64,000 nucleotides of DNA, taken from positions 403,305 to 467,304 of the forward strand of contig NZ_OBDO01000003.1 of NCBI RefSeq assembly GCF_900215145.1. Direction: 5' to 3'. Source of the stretch: Geodermatophilus sabuli (GTDB taxonomy: Bacteria; Actinomycetota; Actinomycetes; Mycobacteriales; Geodermatophilaceae). Below, piece after piece: positions 1-8,891 of this stretch. The translations under genes and the position numbers were made by a program. Numbering within the stretch: the stretch's first letter is position 1; every line of letters starts with the position of its first letter. The notes under the pieces are model-generated. The model made no database searches, had not been told where the DNA came from, and saw only the letters and a list, made by a program, of their open reading frames with translations.

Positions 1-2
1 TG

Positions 3-1382
3 CGCATCTGGGCCGCGCTGTCCCGGCAGGGCATCGCCGCCGACCGGACCCCGGGCTCCGCGCTGGCCCGCGTGGTCGGCGACGTGGGCCTGGTGCAGGA
101 CCTGTCGGTGCGGGTGGTCCCGCCGGCGCTGGTCGCCGGTGTGGTCACCGCCGGCACCGTGGGGGCGCTGGCGCTGGTCTCCCCGTCCGCGGCCGGCGCG
201 ACCGGCCTGGTCCTGCTGGCCACGGTCGCCCTGGTCCTCGTCGCGCACCGGCGGGTGGACGCCGGCGCCGCCCGGACCGAGGCGGCGCTGCGGGTGGCGG
301 CGCTGCGGGACACGACGACGGCGCTGGAGGGGGCCGCCGACCTCCGGGCGCACGGCCTCGCCGCGCACACCGCCGCCGACCTCACCGCCCTCGCCGCCCG
401 CCGCAGCACCGCCGACCGCACCGGCACCGCCGCCCGTGCGCTCGGCACCGGCCTGGTCGTGCTCGGCACCGGGCTGGCCGCGGTGGCCGGCGCCGCCGTC
501 GGGGCGGCGTCCGGGGTGACCGGTCCGGCGATCGCCGTGCTCGCGCTGGCCCCGCTCTCGCTGGCCGAGCCGCTGACCGGGCTGGTGGGTGCGCTGCAGC
601 GGCGGGGCGCGCTCGCCGACGCCCGCGCCCGCCTCGACGCCGTCCTCACCGCGCCGGTGCCGGCCGACCCCGCCGACCCGCTGCCCGTCCCGGCGCCGGT
701 GCGGTCGCTGGCGACCGACGGCCTCACGGCCGGCTGGCCGGGCGGTCCCGACGTGCTGCGCGGGCTGACCGTCCAGGCGCGCGCCGACGAGGGGTGGCTG
801 GTCGTGCGCGGCCGGTCGGGTGCGGGCAAGTCGACGTTCCTCGCGGTGCTGCTGGCGGCGCTGCGTCCCCGCTCGGGGAGCTACGAGCTCGGGGACGTCC
901 CGGCCGACCGGCTGACCGGCGACGGCGTCCGGTCACGGATGGCGTGGCTGCCGCAGGAGGCGCACGTCTTCGCCTCGACGATCCGCGCCAACCTCGCCGT
1001 CGCCACCCCCCGTGGCGAGCTCACCGGGCCGGACGGCGAGGAGCGCATGCGCGCGGCGCTCACCGCGACCGGGCTCGGCGGGCTGCTGGCCGGCCTCCCG
1101 GACGGCCTGGACACCCCGGTCGGCGCCGGCGGGGCGGGGCTGTCGGGCGGCGAGCGCCGGCGGCTGGCCGCGGCCCGCGCCCTGCTGGCCGACCGGGACG
1201 TCGTGCTGCTCGACGAGCCGACCGCCCACCTGGACCCGCCGACCGCCGCCGCGCTGGTGCGTGACCTGCGGGCCGCACTGGCCGGCCGGGTGGTCGTCTG
1301 CGTGACCCACGACGACGACGTCGAGCGGCCCGGCGACACCGTCGTCCGACTCGGGGAACCGGTCGCCAGCCTGCGGAGCTGA
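3..1382 (+). CDS. ABC exporter ATP-binding/permease protein, CydC-like, 5' end outside window
   Basis: This frame is open from the first bases, so the gene begins upstream and only its last 459 residues are seen. The visible part starts inside the transmembrane domain (hydrophobic stretches to about base 600), followed by a full nucleotide-binding domain: Walker A GRSGAGKST near 810-835, signature LSGGERRRLAAARALL near 1140-1190 and Walker B VVLLDEPTAHLD near 1200-1230, with the switch His in CVTHDD near 1305. The LSGGERRR signature and overall layout resemble CydC, the half of the CydDC exporter that moves thiols such as glutathione or cysteine for cytochrome bd assembly. That assignment is by family resemblance; a CydD partner would lie outside the window. 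Confidence 0.75.
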   Translation, partial: RIWAALSRQGIAADRTPGSALARVVGDVGLVQDLSVRVVPPALVAGVVTAGTVGALALVSPSAAGATGLVLLATVALVLVAHRRVDAGAARTEAALRVAALRDTTTALEGAADLRAHGLAAHTAADLTALAARRSTADRTGTAARALGTGLVVLGTGLAAVAGAAVGAASGVTGPAIAVLALAPLSLAEPLTGLVGALQRRGALADARARLDAVLTAPVPADPADPLPVPAPVRSLATDGLTAGWPGGPDVLRGLTVQARADEGWLVVRGRSGAGKSTFLAVLLAALRPRSGSYELGDVPADRLTGDGVRSRMAWLPQEAHVFASTIRANLAVATPRGELTGPDGEERMRAALTATGLGGLLAGLPDGLDTPVGAGGAGLSGGERRRLAAARALLADRDVVLLDEPTAHLDPPTAAALVRDLRAALAGRVVVCVTHDDDVERPGDTVVRLGEPVASLRS

Positions 1383-1400
1383 CCCGGGACGCCGCCTCGG

Positions 1401-1811
1401 TCAGGCCGCGGCGGCGTGCGACGGGCCGCCGGCGGCCGGCCAGGCGGGGGCGTGCGGCGCGCTCGGCAGGGCGCGGACCACCTCGAAACCGGGGCAGCCG
1501 GGCAGCTCCCGGTCGACGACGAGGGGAACGCCGGCCAGTCCCCCGAGGGCACCGTGCTCGACCACGGCCGCGCGGTCCCCCGGTGCGAGGTCGGCCAGCA
1601 GACGCTGGTACAGCTCGGGCCGGATGCGGATCTCCCGCGGCGGCGCCGCACGAGGATCACGGGCGGCGGCGAGCACGTCACCGGCGATGTCCGGCCGGGC
1701 CCAGTGCGTGTGGTGTGCGGGAACGGGAGCCGGCCCGCTCTGCCTGGAGCGGTCGGTGACCTCCGGCGGTACGTCGGAGGCCGGTCCCCTGGGGACGATG
1801 GCCTCGAACAT
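1401..1811 (-). CDS. Small protein of unknown function
   Basis: I do not recognise this 136-residue protein. The ATG at 1811 is chosen because an AGGAGG lies six bases upstream; the frame is open further upstream but without a better start. It has no obvious signal peptide or membrane segment. The middle part (RIRPELYQRLLADLAPGD and following) reads like a soluble alpha/beta fold with a conserved VPLVVDRELPG stretch, and the C-terminus is Ala/Pro-rich. It ends 18 bases after the upstream CydC-like gene, convergent to it, and is divergent from the RibD-C gene at 1958. Confidence 0.6.
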   Translation of the reverse strand: MFEAIVPRGPASDVPPEVTDRSRQSGPAPVPAHHTHWARPDIAGDVLAAARDPRAAPPREIRIRPELYQRLLADLAPGDRAAVVEHGALGGLAGVPLVVDRELPGCPGFEVVRALPSAPHAPAWPAAGGPSHAAAA

Positions 1812-1957
1812 GGTGGCCCTCCTGGGCGCTTGCCCCGTGCTGTTGTCAACGCCGGGGGTGGTGCAGGTATTGCGTACTCCAGAGGGCTGACGGTTCCGGC
1901 GTGATACGTCACGCCGGATCACCGACTCTCGTCGGCACCCTCGGGCAGGCTGCCGGC

Positions 1958-2518
1958 ATGGATGCCTCCTTCACCGGTTCCGTGTTCCTCGGCATGAGCG
2001 TCGACGGGTTCATCGCCCGCCTCGACGGCGACCTCTCCTGGCTCATCGGCGGCGCGGAGGCCGGCGGCGCCCCGGACGACGGCGCCGGCGGCGACTTCGG
2101 CTTCGGCGACTTCGTCGCGGGCATCGACGCGCTGGTCATGGGCCGCGGCACCTACGAGGTGATCGCGCCGATGGACGAGTGGCCCTACCAGGGCAAGCCG
2201 GTGCACGTGCTCAGCACGACGTTGGCCGCCGACGCCGATCCGCGCATCACCGTGCACCGCGGGTTCGACGAGGCGGTGGCCGCCCTGACCGCGGCCGGGT
2301 GCCGGCGGGTGTACGTCGACGGCGGCCGGACGGTGCACGCCTTCCTGCGCGCCGGGCTGGTCGCCGACCTCACCCTGTCCCGGGTGCCGGTGCTCATCGG
2401 CTCCGGTCACACGCCGTTCGGCGAGCTGGCGGCCGACATCCCGCTGGAGCACGTCGGCACGCGCACCTTCCCCGGCGGCATGGTCCAGAGCTCCTACCGC
2501 GTGCTCCGGCAGGGGTGA
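1958..2518 (+). CDS. Dihydrofolate reductase family protein (RibD C-terminal domain)
   Basis: The 186-residue protein begins with the typical VFLGMSVDGFIA strand-helix of the RibD-C/DHFR-like fold, then has FGDFVAGIDALVMGRGTYE, VHVLSTTL and VYVDGGRTVHAFLRAGLVADLTLSRVPVLIG, the order expected of this family. Such proteins are NADPH-binding reductases; RibD itself acts in riboflavin synthesis, but stand-alone copies like this are usually of unknown substrate. The ATG at 1958 is preferred over an upstream frame-open ATG at 1901 because the conserved domain starts right after it. A second, more distant member lies at 42189. Confidence 0.85.
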   Translation: MDASFTGSVFLGMSVDGFIARLDGDLSWLIGGAEAGGAPDDGAGGDFGFGDFVAGIDALVMGRGTYEVIAPMDEWPYQGKPVHVLSTTLAADADPRITVHRGFDEAVAALTAAGCRRVYVDGGRTVHAFLRAGLVADLTLSRVPVLIGSGHTPFGELAADIPLEHVGTRTFPGGMVQSSYRVLRQG

Positions 2519-2531
2519 GCCGACCGGCTCA
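2516..2531. terminator. Short convergent hairpin built from two stop codons
   Basis: TGAGCC at 2516-2521 pairs with GGCTCA at 2526-2531 around a GACC loop. The left arm begins with the stop codon of the RibD-C gene and the right arm carries the stop codon of the opposing papain-like gene. A six-pair stem is weak but placed where a bidirectional terminator would be. Confidence 0.35.
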
Positions 2532-3167
2532 GGCGGCGGGGACGTCCACGGGGACCTCCGGGCCCAGCCGGGCGCCCTGCAGCAGCCGCAGGTCGTCACC
2601 GGACCAGAAGCTGCCCGGGTCGTAGGCGTTCCGCGGCCGGCCGCCGCCGAGCAGCCCCATCGCGGTGTAGGTGGCAGCCACGAGCTCGGCGCAGAAGACC
2701 GTCTCGGCCGACGTGCGGCGGCGCAGCCGGCCGTTCATCCAGCCCGCGGCCAGTCCGCGGGTGGTGGGGAACGGCTTGCCGTCCAGGCGGGCGACGGTGC
2801 GCAGGACGGCGTCCTCCATCTCGGGGGTCACGCCGCCGTCGTCGGCCGGGCCGACGAGCTGCCGCAGCCAGGCCCGCTGCCCGTAGCGCTGCCGCCACGT
2901 GCGGACGGCGTCGGCGAGGTCGTGCAGCTGGACGCCGCGCTGGTGCTGCCCGGTCCAGACGTCGGGCAGCGACCTGCCGAGCTCGGCGTGCCACAGCAGC
3001 GGCGGCAGGTCCTCGAGCACCACCGCCATGCCGACGTGGTTCACCGGCGCGTTGGTGAGCGCCTGGATGGCGCGGTCGGCGACCGAGGCGCCCCGGAACA
3101 CCCACACGTCACCGGTGCGGGTCAACTCGACCGCGTCGTCGAGCGGCAGCACACGGGGCGGAGGCAC
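2529..3167 (-). CDS. Permuted papain-like (YiiX/NlpC-P60-type) hydrolase family protein
   Basis: The 212-residue protein has the features of permuted NlpC/P60 or YiiX-like thiol hydrolases: an N-terminal GDVWVFRG motif, then a His in NHVGMAV at about residue 43, a HAEL segment, and a late Cys in TVFCAELVAATYTAMGLL at about residue 164, which would be the nucleophile. No signal peptide is seen, so it is probably cytoplasmic. The start is a GTG with no Shine-Dalgarno sequence; a TAACGT element six bases upstream suggests a leaderless transcript. The exact substrate is unknown. Confidence 0.6.
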   Translation of the reverse strand: MPPPRVLPLDDAVELTRTGDVWVFRGASVADRAIQALTNAPVNHVGMAVVLEDLPPLLWHAELGRSLPDVWTGQHQRGVQLHDLADAVRTWRQRYGQRAWLRQLVGPADDGGVTPEMEDAVLRTVARLDGKPFPTTRGLAAGWMNGRLRRRTSAETVFCAELVAATYTAMGLLGGGRPRNAYDPGSFWSGDDLRLLQGARLGPEVPVDVPAA

Positions 3168-3171
3168 GCGG

Positions 3172-3181
3172 CTACGTTAGG
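3172..3181. promoter_or_regulatory. Overlapping divergent -10 elements for two leaderless genes
   Basis: The short sequence CTACGTTAG reads TACGTT on the plus strand (3173-3178) and TAACGT on the minus strand. Each fits the actinobacterial TANNNT -10 and lies 6-8 bases before a GTG start (3167 on minus, 3187 on plus) without a ribosome binding site. Only 19 bases separate the two start codons, so both genes probably share this one melting region. Confidence 0.5.
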
Positions 3182-3186
3182 GGACC

Positions 3187-3414
3187 GTGCGCCTCTGGAA
3201 GCTCCTCGGACTGGCCGGCCTCGCGGGCGTCGCGGCGAGCGGGGCGGTGCTCGCCCGCAACGAGCGCCAGCGTCGCGCGCACACCCCGGACGAGATCCGG
3301 TCCCGGCTGCGCCAGCGCCACGCGGCCCTGGCCGAGGTCCCCGACCCGGCGCCCGCAGAGGAGCGCACCGCGGGACGACGACGCCGGCTGCCCCGCCTGC
3401 TGCGCCGGCGCTGA
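3187..3414 (+). CDS. Small single-pass membrane protein of unknown function
   Basis: The 75-residue protein has an N-terminal hydrophobic segment (LLGLAGLAGVAASGAVLA, residues 6-23), then a charged helix with repeated Arg/Glu (NERQRRAHTPDEIRSRLRQRHAALAE) and a very basic tail ending LRRR. It probably anchors in the membrane with the basic tail in the cytoplasm. The GTG start has no Shine-Dalgarno sequence and seems leaderless. Similar short proteins are common in actinobacteria without known function. Confidence 0.6.
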   Translation: MRLWKLLGLAGLAGVAASGAVLARNERQRRAHTPDEIRSRLRQRHAALAEVPDPAPAEERTAGRRRRLPRLLRRR

Positions 3415-3558
3415 CACGCAGGGCGACCGCCACACCGGGGTTCCGGCCGATCTCCTTCCGGGAACGGGACGGCCGGCCCACACTGCACGCGCCCGCCGGT
3501 GTCGCCGGGCGCTGTCTGGGTCATCCGCTCGGCGACGCCGACGCGGTCGGCCGAACGC

Positions 3559-4314
3559 TCACCCCGCGCCGGCGGGCAGCGCCGGCCCCTCGTCCTTGAG
3601 CGCCACGCCGGACGCGCCGAGCTCGCGCGCGGCGGACAGCAACGCCGCCACCGTGTCGGCGGCCTGTGCGTAGGACAGCCCGTGCGGCGGCCGGACGTTC
3701 GACACGCAGTTGCGCTCGGAGTCCGCCCGCCCCGGCCGCGGGTCCCACGTCAGGTAGACGCCGAGGGAGTCCGCCGACGACAGCCCCGGCCGCTCACCGA
3801 TGAGCACGACGACGGCCCGCACGCCGAGCGCCGCCCCGACCGCATCGCCCAGCGCCACCCGGGCCTGGTGCGCGACCACCAGCGGGGCGACAGTCCACCC
3901 GGACAGGCGCTCGAGCAGCGCCGTCGTCAGGCCGGCGGCGTGCTCGTGCACCGCCCGGGGGGACAGACCGTCGGCGATCACCACGGCGAGGTCGGCGTCG
4001 GCACGCGGCAGCGACGTCCCCTCGGCGAGCCGGCGGCCGAGGTCGGGCCGCTGGAGGTAGATGGCGCGGTCCGGCGCGGCGGAGTGCACCTCCAACACCT
4101 CGTGCGCAGGCAGGAGGTCGCGGACTACGCCCGGGTCCAGGGGCTGGTGCACCGCGTCGCGGGCGGCGGCGTGCGCGACCCGGAACTCCAGCTCCCGCGA
4201 GGTGGGCAGCGCGTCACCGGCACGGCCGAGCGCCACCCGGGCCCGGGTCGCGCGGCGCAGCACCGCCCACGGGTCGCCGTCGGGCGGCAGCGGCTGGTCC
4301 AGCGCCGAGCTCAT
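3559..4314 (-). CDS. eutC: Ethanolamine ammonia-lyase small (light) subunit
   Basis: EutC pairs with EutB to form the adenosylcobalamin-dependent enzyme that converts ethanolamine to acetaldehyde and ammonia. The 251-residue protein shows family motifs: PTSRELEFRVAHAAARDAVH near residue 40, the AIYLQRPDLGRRL segment, LAVVIADGLSPRAVHEHA and the Cys-containing NCVSNVRPPHGLSY near the C-terminus. Length is usual for the family. Its ATG overlaps the eutB stop codon (ATGA at 4311-4314), so the two subunits are translationally coupled. It is the last gene of the permease-eutB-eutC operon. Confidence 0.95.
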   Translation of the reverse strand: MSSALDQPLPPDGDPWAVLRRATRARVALGRAGDALPTSRELEFRVAHAAARDAVHQPLDPGVVRDLLPAHEVLEVHSAAPDRAIYLQRPDLGRRLAEGTSLPRADADLAVVIADGLSPRAVHEHAAGLTTALLERLSGWTVAPLVVAHQARVALGDAVGAALGVRAVVVLIGERPGLSSADSLGVYLTWDPRPGRADSERNCVSNVRPPHGLSYAQAADTVAALLSAARELGASGVALKDEGPALPAGAG

Positions 4315-5726
4315 GACGCCGCCGCCGCGAGGAGGGCCCGGACGGCGGGCGCGTCGGCGGTCAGCTCGCGTACCCGGCCGGCGTCGTCGAGCAGGTCCAT
4401 CCGGGCCAGCCAGTCCTCGAACTCCGGCGCCGGGCGCACGCCGAGCACCGAGCGGGTGGTGAGGACGTCGGAGAAGGCCAGCGACTGGTAGTGCAGCATC
4501 ACGTCGTCCGCCCCGGGGACCGCGATGAGGAACGTGACGCCGGCCGCCCCGAGCAGCAGCATCAGCGCGTCCATGTCGTCCTCGTCGACCTCGGCGTGGT
4601 TGGTGTAGCAGACGTCGACGCCCATGGGCAGGCCGAGCAGCTTGCCGCAGAAGTGGTCCTCCAGCCCCGCTCGGAGCACCTGCTTGCCGTCGTAGAGGTA
4701 CTCCGGGCCGATGAACCCGACGACGGTGTTGACCAGCAGCGGCTCGAAGTGCCGGGCCACGGCGTGGGCGCGGGCCTCCAGCGTCTGCTGGTCGACCGGC
4801 CGCCCCTCGATGCCCCGGTGCGCGTCGGCCGACAGGGCCGACCCCTGACCGGTCTCGAAGTAGGTCACGTTGGACCCCACCGTGCCCCGGCCGAGCGCCA
4901 GCGCACCGGCGCGGGCCTCGGCCAGCAGGTCGAGGGTGACGCCGAAGCCGCGGTTGGCCGGCTGGGTGCCGGCGACCGACTGGAACACCAGGTCCACCGG
5001 GGCGCCCAGCTCCAGCGCCCGCAGCGTGGTGGTGACGTGGGCCAGCACGCAGGACTGCGTCGGGATCTCGTAGCGGCTGATCACCGTGTCGACCAGCTCC
5101 AGCAGGGCAACGGTCCGTGCCGGGGAGTCGGTGGCCGGGTTGATCCCGATGACGGCGTCCCCGCAGCCCTGCAGCAGCCCGTCGACGATGGACGCCGTCA
5201 CGCCCAGCGGGTCGTCGGTCGGGTGGTTGGGCTGCAACCGGGAGGCGAGCCGGCCGGGCAGCCCAAGAGTGCTGCGCAGCCCGGTCACCACCCGCGTGCG
5301 GCGGCCCACGGCGACCAGGTCGGCGTTGCGCATCAGCTTGGACACCGCCGCGACCATCTCCGGGGTGAGCCCCGGGGCCAGGCCGCTGATCGCCGCCTCG
5401 TCCCCGGCGGCCGCCCAGGCCAGCAGCCGGTCGCGGAACTCCCCCACCGTGAGCGAGGCGACCGGCGCGAACGCGGCCCGGTCGTGCGTGTCGAGGACCA
5501 GCCGCGTGACGTCGTCCTCGTCGTAGCCGACCACCTGCTCCTCGAGGAAGGTGGCCAGCGGCAGGTCGGCCAGCACGGTCTGCGCGGCGACCCGCTCGGC
5601 GGCGGACTCCGCCGCGCAGCCGGCCAGGACGTCGCCGGAGCGGGCCGGCGTCGCCCTGGCCATCAGCTCGACCAGCGTCGGGAACTCGTACGTGTGGCCA
5701 CCGAGCGTGGTGCGCCGCCGCGTCAC
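4311..5726 (-). CDS. eutB: Ethanolamine ammonia-lyase large (heavy) subunit
   Basis: EutB carries the TIM-barrel active site that, with adenosylcobalamin, splits ethanolamine to acetaldehyde and ammonia. The 471-residue protein matches the family along its length: SGLAPGLTPEMVAAVSKLM, VIGINPATDS, RYEIPTQSCVLAHVTTTL, FQSVAGTQPANRGFGV, SNVTYFETGQGSALSA and MGVDVCYTNHAEVDEDDMD. The GTG start at 5726 has GGAGGAGGGG just upstream and overlaps the permease stop (GTGA). No microcompartment shell, reactivase (eutA) or acetaldehyde dehydrogenase gene is in the window, so the products must be handled by enzymes encoded elsewhere. Confidence 0.95.
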   Translation of the reverse strand: MTRRRTTLGGHTYEFPTLVELMARATPARSGDVLAGCAAESAAERVAAQTVLADLPLATFLEEQVVGYDEDDVTRLVLDTHDRAAFAPVASLTVGEFRDRLLAWAAAGDEAAISGLAPGLTPEMVAAVSKLMRNADLVAVGRRTRVVTGLRSTLGLPGRLASRLQPNHPTDDPLGVTASIVDGLLQGCGDAVIGINPATDSPARTVALLELVDTVISRYEIPTQSCVLAHVTTTLRALELGAPVDLVFQSVAGTQPANRGFGVTLDLLAEARAGALALGRGTVGSNVTYFETGQGSALSADAHRGIEGRPVDQQTLEARAHAVARHFEPLLVNTVVGFIGPEYLYDGKQVLRAGLEDHFCGKLLGLPMGVDVCYTNHAEVDEDDMDALMLLLGAAGVTFLIAVPGADDVMLHYQSLAFSDVLTTRSVLGVRPAPEFEDWLARMDLLDDAGRVRELTADAPAVRALLAAAAS

Positions 5727-7186
5727 CGCAGCCCCTCCTCCGCATCGGCCAGCAGCTCGAACTCCTCCTCGGGCGCCGACGCCACGAGGTGGTGGCGGCT
5801 GTAGAGGGCGAAGTAGGCGAGGAAGACCGCGTAGGCGCCCAGCGTCCAGAACGCCGCGGTGATGTCGACCAGGAAGGTGGCGGCCACCGCCGCGGCGGCC
5901 AGCACCAGAGCGACGCCGGTGGTGGCCACCCCACCCGGCGTCCGGTAGGGACGTTCGAGGTCCGGCTCGCGGCGGCGCAGCACGATGTGGCTGACCATCA
6001 TGAGCACGTAGGACACCGTCGCCCCGAAGACGGCCATGTTGAGCAGCGTCGCGCCCTGGCCGGTCAGCGAGAGCACGAACCCGATCGCTCCCGGCACCAG
6101 CAGCGCCAGCATCGGCGCCTTGCGGGAGTTGGTGACCGACAACACCCGCGGCAGGTAGCCGGCGCGGGAGAGCGCGAAGGTCTGCCGCGAGTAGGCGTAG
6201 ATGATCGAGAAGAAGCTGGCGACCAACCCGAAGAGCCCGGCGTAGTTGACCACCCGCGTGATCCCGTCCGGGGCGGCGGAGCCGGCGAGCGCGTCGACCG
6301 GCGGGTTGCCCGACCCGGCGATCGCCGCGGAGCCGGCCGCGCCCGGGGTGAAGACGAGCATGAGGACGGCGAGGACGACCAGCACGCCCATCGCCGCGAC
6401 GATCCCGCGCGGCATCGAGCGGGCCGGGTCGCGGGCCTCCTCGGCGGCCAGCGGCACGCTCTCCACGGCGAGGAAGAACCAGATCGCGAACGGGAACGCC
6501 GCCCAGATGCCGATCAGCCCGTAGGGCAGGAACGACGAGGCGCCGGCCGCGTCGGTGGGCGCGATGTCGAGCAGGTTGCCGGCGTCGAACTGCGGGATGG
6601 CGCCGACGAGGAAGACCACCAGGCCGATCAGCGCGATGACCGTGACCACGAACATCGCCTTGAGCGCCTCGCCGACACCCAGGAGGTGGATGCCGATGAA
6701 CAACGCGTAGACCGTCAGGTAGACCCACCAGCCGTCGGTGATGCCGAACAGCCCGAGGGACTCCACGTAGGCGCCGATGAAGGTGGCGATCGCGGCCGGG
6801 GCGATGGCGTACTCGATGAGGACGGCGATCCCGGTGGCGTAGCCGCCCCACGGGCCGAGTGCCCGGCGCGCGAACGTGTAGCCGCCGCCGGCGGTCGGCA
6901 GCGCCGAGCCGAGCTCGGCCAGCCCGAACACCATCGCGGTGTACATGACCGCCATCAGGACGACGGCGATCAGCAGGCCGCCGAACCCGCCCTCGGCCAG
7001 CCCGAAGTTCCAGCCGGCGTAGTCGCCGGAGATGACGGCCGACACACCGAGCCCGGCCAGCAGCAGCCAGCCCGCGGTCCCGCTGCGCAGTTGCCGTTTG
7101 TGCAGGTACCCCTCGTCGACACGCTCGGCCTCGACCCCGGCGTGGGATCGGCCGGCAGGGGGACGGGTGCCCGGTTCAGCGGTCAT
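5723..7186 (-). CDS. Ethanolamine permease, APC superfamily
   Basis: This 487-residue protein has about twelve hydrophobic segments and the APC-family start: a cytoplasmic N-terminus, then GWLLLAGLGVSAVISGDYAGW with the unwound helix-1 motif, followed by ELGSALPTAGGGYTFARRALGPWGG. This pattern is that of the ethanolamine permease subgroup. It imports ethanolamine, and its stop codon overlaps the eutB start, which supports the substrate. The ATG at 7186 is preceded by GGAAGG six bases upstream. Expression of the whole operon probably starts in the 98-bp gap 7187-7284. Confidence 0.9.
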   Translation of the reverse strand: MTAEPGTRPPAGRSHAGVEAERVDEGYLHKRQLRSGTAGWLLLAGLGVSAVISGDYAGWNFGLAEGGFGGLLIAVVLMAVMYTAMVFGLAELGSALPTAGGGYTFARRALGPWGGYATGIAVLIEYAIAPAAIATFIGAYVESLGLFGITDGWWVYLTVYALFIGIHLLGVGEALKAMFVVTVIALIGLVVFLVGAIPQFDAGNLLDIAPTDAAGASSFLPYGLIGIWAAFPFAIWFFLAVESVPLAAEEARDPARSMPRGIVAAMGVLVVLAVLMLVFTPGAAGSAAIAGSGNPPVDALAGSAAPDGITRVVNYAGLFGLVASFFSIIYAYSRQTFALSRAGYLPRVLSVTNSRKAPMLALLVPGAIGFVLSLTGQGATLLNMAVFGATVSYVLMMVSHIVLRRREPDLERPYRTPGGVATTGVALVLAAAAVAATFLVDITAAFWTLGAYAVFLAYFALYSRHHLVASAPEEEFELLADAEEGLR

Positions 7187-7227
7187 GTCTGACCTTCCGC
7201 GTCGGCCCCCGGCAGACGGGTGGGGTC

Positions 7228-7256
7228 AGCGTTCTCGCAGCACCGGAACCGGTCAA
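7228..7256 (-). promoter_or_regulatory. Candidate promoter of the ethanolamine operon
   Basis: On the minus strand TTGACC (7256-7251) and AACGCT (7233-7228) are separated by exactly 17 bases, a reasonable housekeeping -35/-10 pair about 45 bases before the permease ATG. The -10 is imperfect. The gap is too short to hold a cobalamin riboswitch. Confidence 0.4.
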
Positions 7257-7284
7257 CCCACAGCGCGGGGACGGAACACGCTGT

Positions 7285-8652
7285 TCACCGGCTTGCCGCC
7301 GAGAAACCGACCAGCACCTCGAGGTCGCGGACGTAGACCCCCGTTCCGTGACCGAACCCCGACACGACCGGCTGCAGGCGGGTGCCCAGCCCGGCCGCGG
7401 CGCGGGAGAGCACCGGAGGGGCGGCCGGCAACCGGACGTCCTCGCCGGCCAGGGTGAGCACCAGCCCCGCCGCGACGAGCGCCAGGACGGCGACCGTCCC
7501 GATGGCGGCCGACAGCCCCAGGTGCTCCGCGACCAGGCCGATGGCCGGCGGGCCCCCGAGCAGGCCCGTGTAGCCGACGGTGGTGGCCAGCGCGATCCCG
7601 CGGGCACCGCCGAGGACGCCGGCCCGCGCGATCGACAGCGGGAAGACGTTGGCCAGGCCCAGGCCGACCAGCACGAAGCCGGTGAGCGCCACGGGCAGGG
7701 ACGCCGTCGTCACCGCGGCCGTCGCACCGGCGGCCGCCAGTAGCGCGCCACCGGTCAGCAGACGGCGTTCCCCCATGGCGAGGACCAGCCGGCTCCCGGC
7801 CAGCCGGCCACAGGCCATCGCGAGGGAGAAGCCCGCGTAGCCGCCTGCCGCGACGACCGGCGCCGCACCGAGGTCGGTGCGCAGCAGCAGCGCACCCCAG
7901 TCGGTCAGCGCCCCCTCGCCGTACGCGGTGCAGCCGGCGACGGCGCCCAGCACCACCAGGGCGGCGGTGGGCCGGCCCCGCTCGGGTGCCCCGCCGTCCG
8001 CCCGGCCCACCGACACCGCGGCGTCGGCACCGACCAGCGCGGGCGCCGCCCACGCCGTGAGCAGCAGTCCGGCGCAGGCGACCGCCACGAGGTGGACGGC
8101 CACGCCGGCCACGGCCGACGCCAGCCCACCGAGCAGCGCGCCGGCCAGGCCGCCGAAGCTGAACCCGGCGTGCAACCCCGACAACAGCGGCCGCCCGATC
8201 CGGGCCTCCACGGAGACACCGAGGGCGTTGGCGGCGACGTTGACCATGCCGGTCGCCGCCCCGAAGGCGAGCAGCGCCACGCACAGCGCCGGCACGGAGG
8301 TCGCCAGGGCGGGCAGCACGACGGCCAGGCAGACCAGGACGGCGGCCGCCGCGCTGACCAGGCCCGGGCCCAGTCGGGCGCACAGCGCGCCGGTCACCTG
8401 CATGCACGCCAGGGCCCCGAGGGAGAGGCACAGCAGCGCGACGCCGAGTGTGCTGTGCCCGGCGCCGACCTGCCCGGCCACGTCGGGCACGCGTGCTGCC
8501 CAGCTGCCGAACACGGCGCCGTCCAGGGCGAAGAGGGCCGCGACGGCGTACCTCAGCCGGTCCGGTGACGGTTCGGGCGCGGACGACCGCGCCGAGCGCA
8601 CGAGGACGGCGACCGGCGTGCGGACACGCAGGACGAGGGCAGGAGGGGCCAT
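7285..8652 (-). CDS. MFS transporter, YbjJ/MosC-like
   Basis: The 455-residue membrane protein has about twelve hydrophobic segments and the DGAVFGSWAARVPDV motif in the first helix region, typical of the YbjJ/MosC-like branch of the major facilitator superfamily. The frame is open to 8931, but the ATG at 8652 is chosen since GAGG sits five bases upstream and the preceding sequence is not protein-like. The substrate is unknown; no adjacent gene indicates one. It is divergent from the GAF-ANTAR gene. Confidence 0.8.
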   Translation of the reverse strand: MAPPALVLRVRTPVAVLVRSARSSAPEPSPDRLRYAVAALFALDGAVFGSWAARVPDVAGQVGAGHSTLGVALLCLSLGALACMQVTGALCARLGPGLVSAAAAVLVCLAVVLPALATSVPALCVALLAFGAATGMVNVAANALGVSVEARIGRPLLSGLHAGFSFGGLAGALLGGLASAVAGVAVHLVAVACAGLLLTAWAAPALVGADAAVSVGRADGGAPERGRPTAALVVLGAVAGCTAYGEGALTDWGALLLRTDLGAAPVVAAGGYAGFSLAMACGRLAGSRLVLAMGERRLLTGGALLAAAGATAAVTTASLPVALTGFVLVGLGLANVFPLSIARAGVLGGARGIALATTVGYTGLLGGPPAIGLVAEHLGLSAAIGTVAVLALVAAGLVLTLAGEDVRLPAAPPVLSRAAAGLGTRLQPVVSGFGHGTGVYVRDLEVLVGFSAASR

Positions 8653-8891
8653 GGGGACCTCACGGGAGCGGAGCCGGGCCACCGGCAGACGGGTGGCCGC
8701 GAGGGGCGGGGGAAGAGCACACGACCTCGGGCACCCGTCTTCCACGGTGCCAGGCCCGCCGCCTCCACGCCGCGCGGACGCGCGGCGTGGCCAGTGAGTG
8801 TCGCCACGCCGCGGCGGACTCACGCGACGTGCGACGTCTCGGTTGGGCACAATGTTTCCGGGACGCCGCGGCAGGAGGAGGAGTACGACCG

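Noticed and set aside
7187..7284. Cobalamin riboswitch before the ethanolamine operon
   Set aside because: The gap is only 98 bases, shorter than a B12 riboswitch, and I see no B12-box-like sequence.
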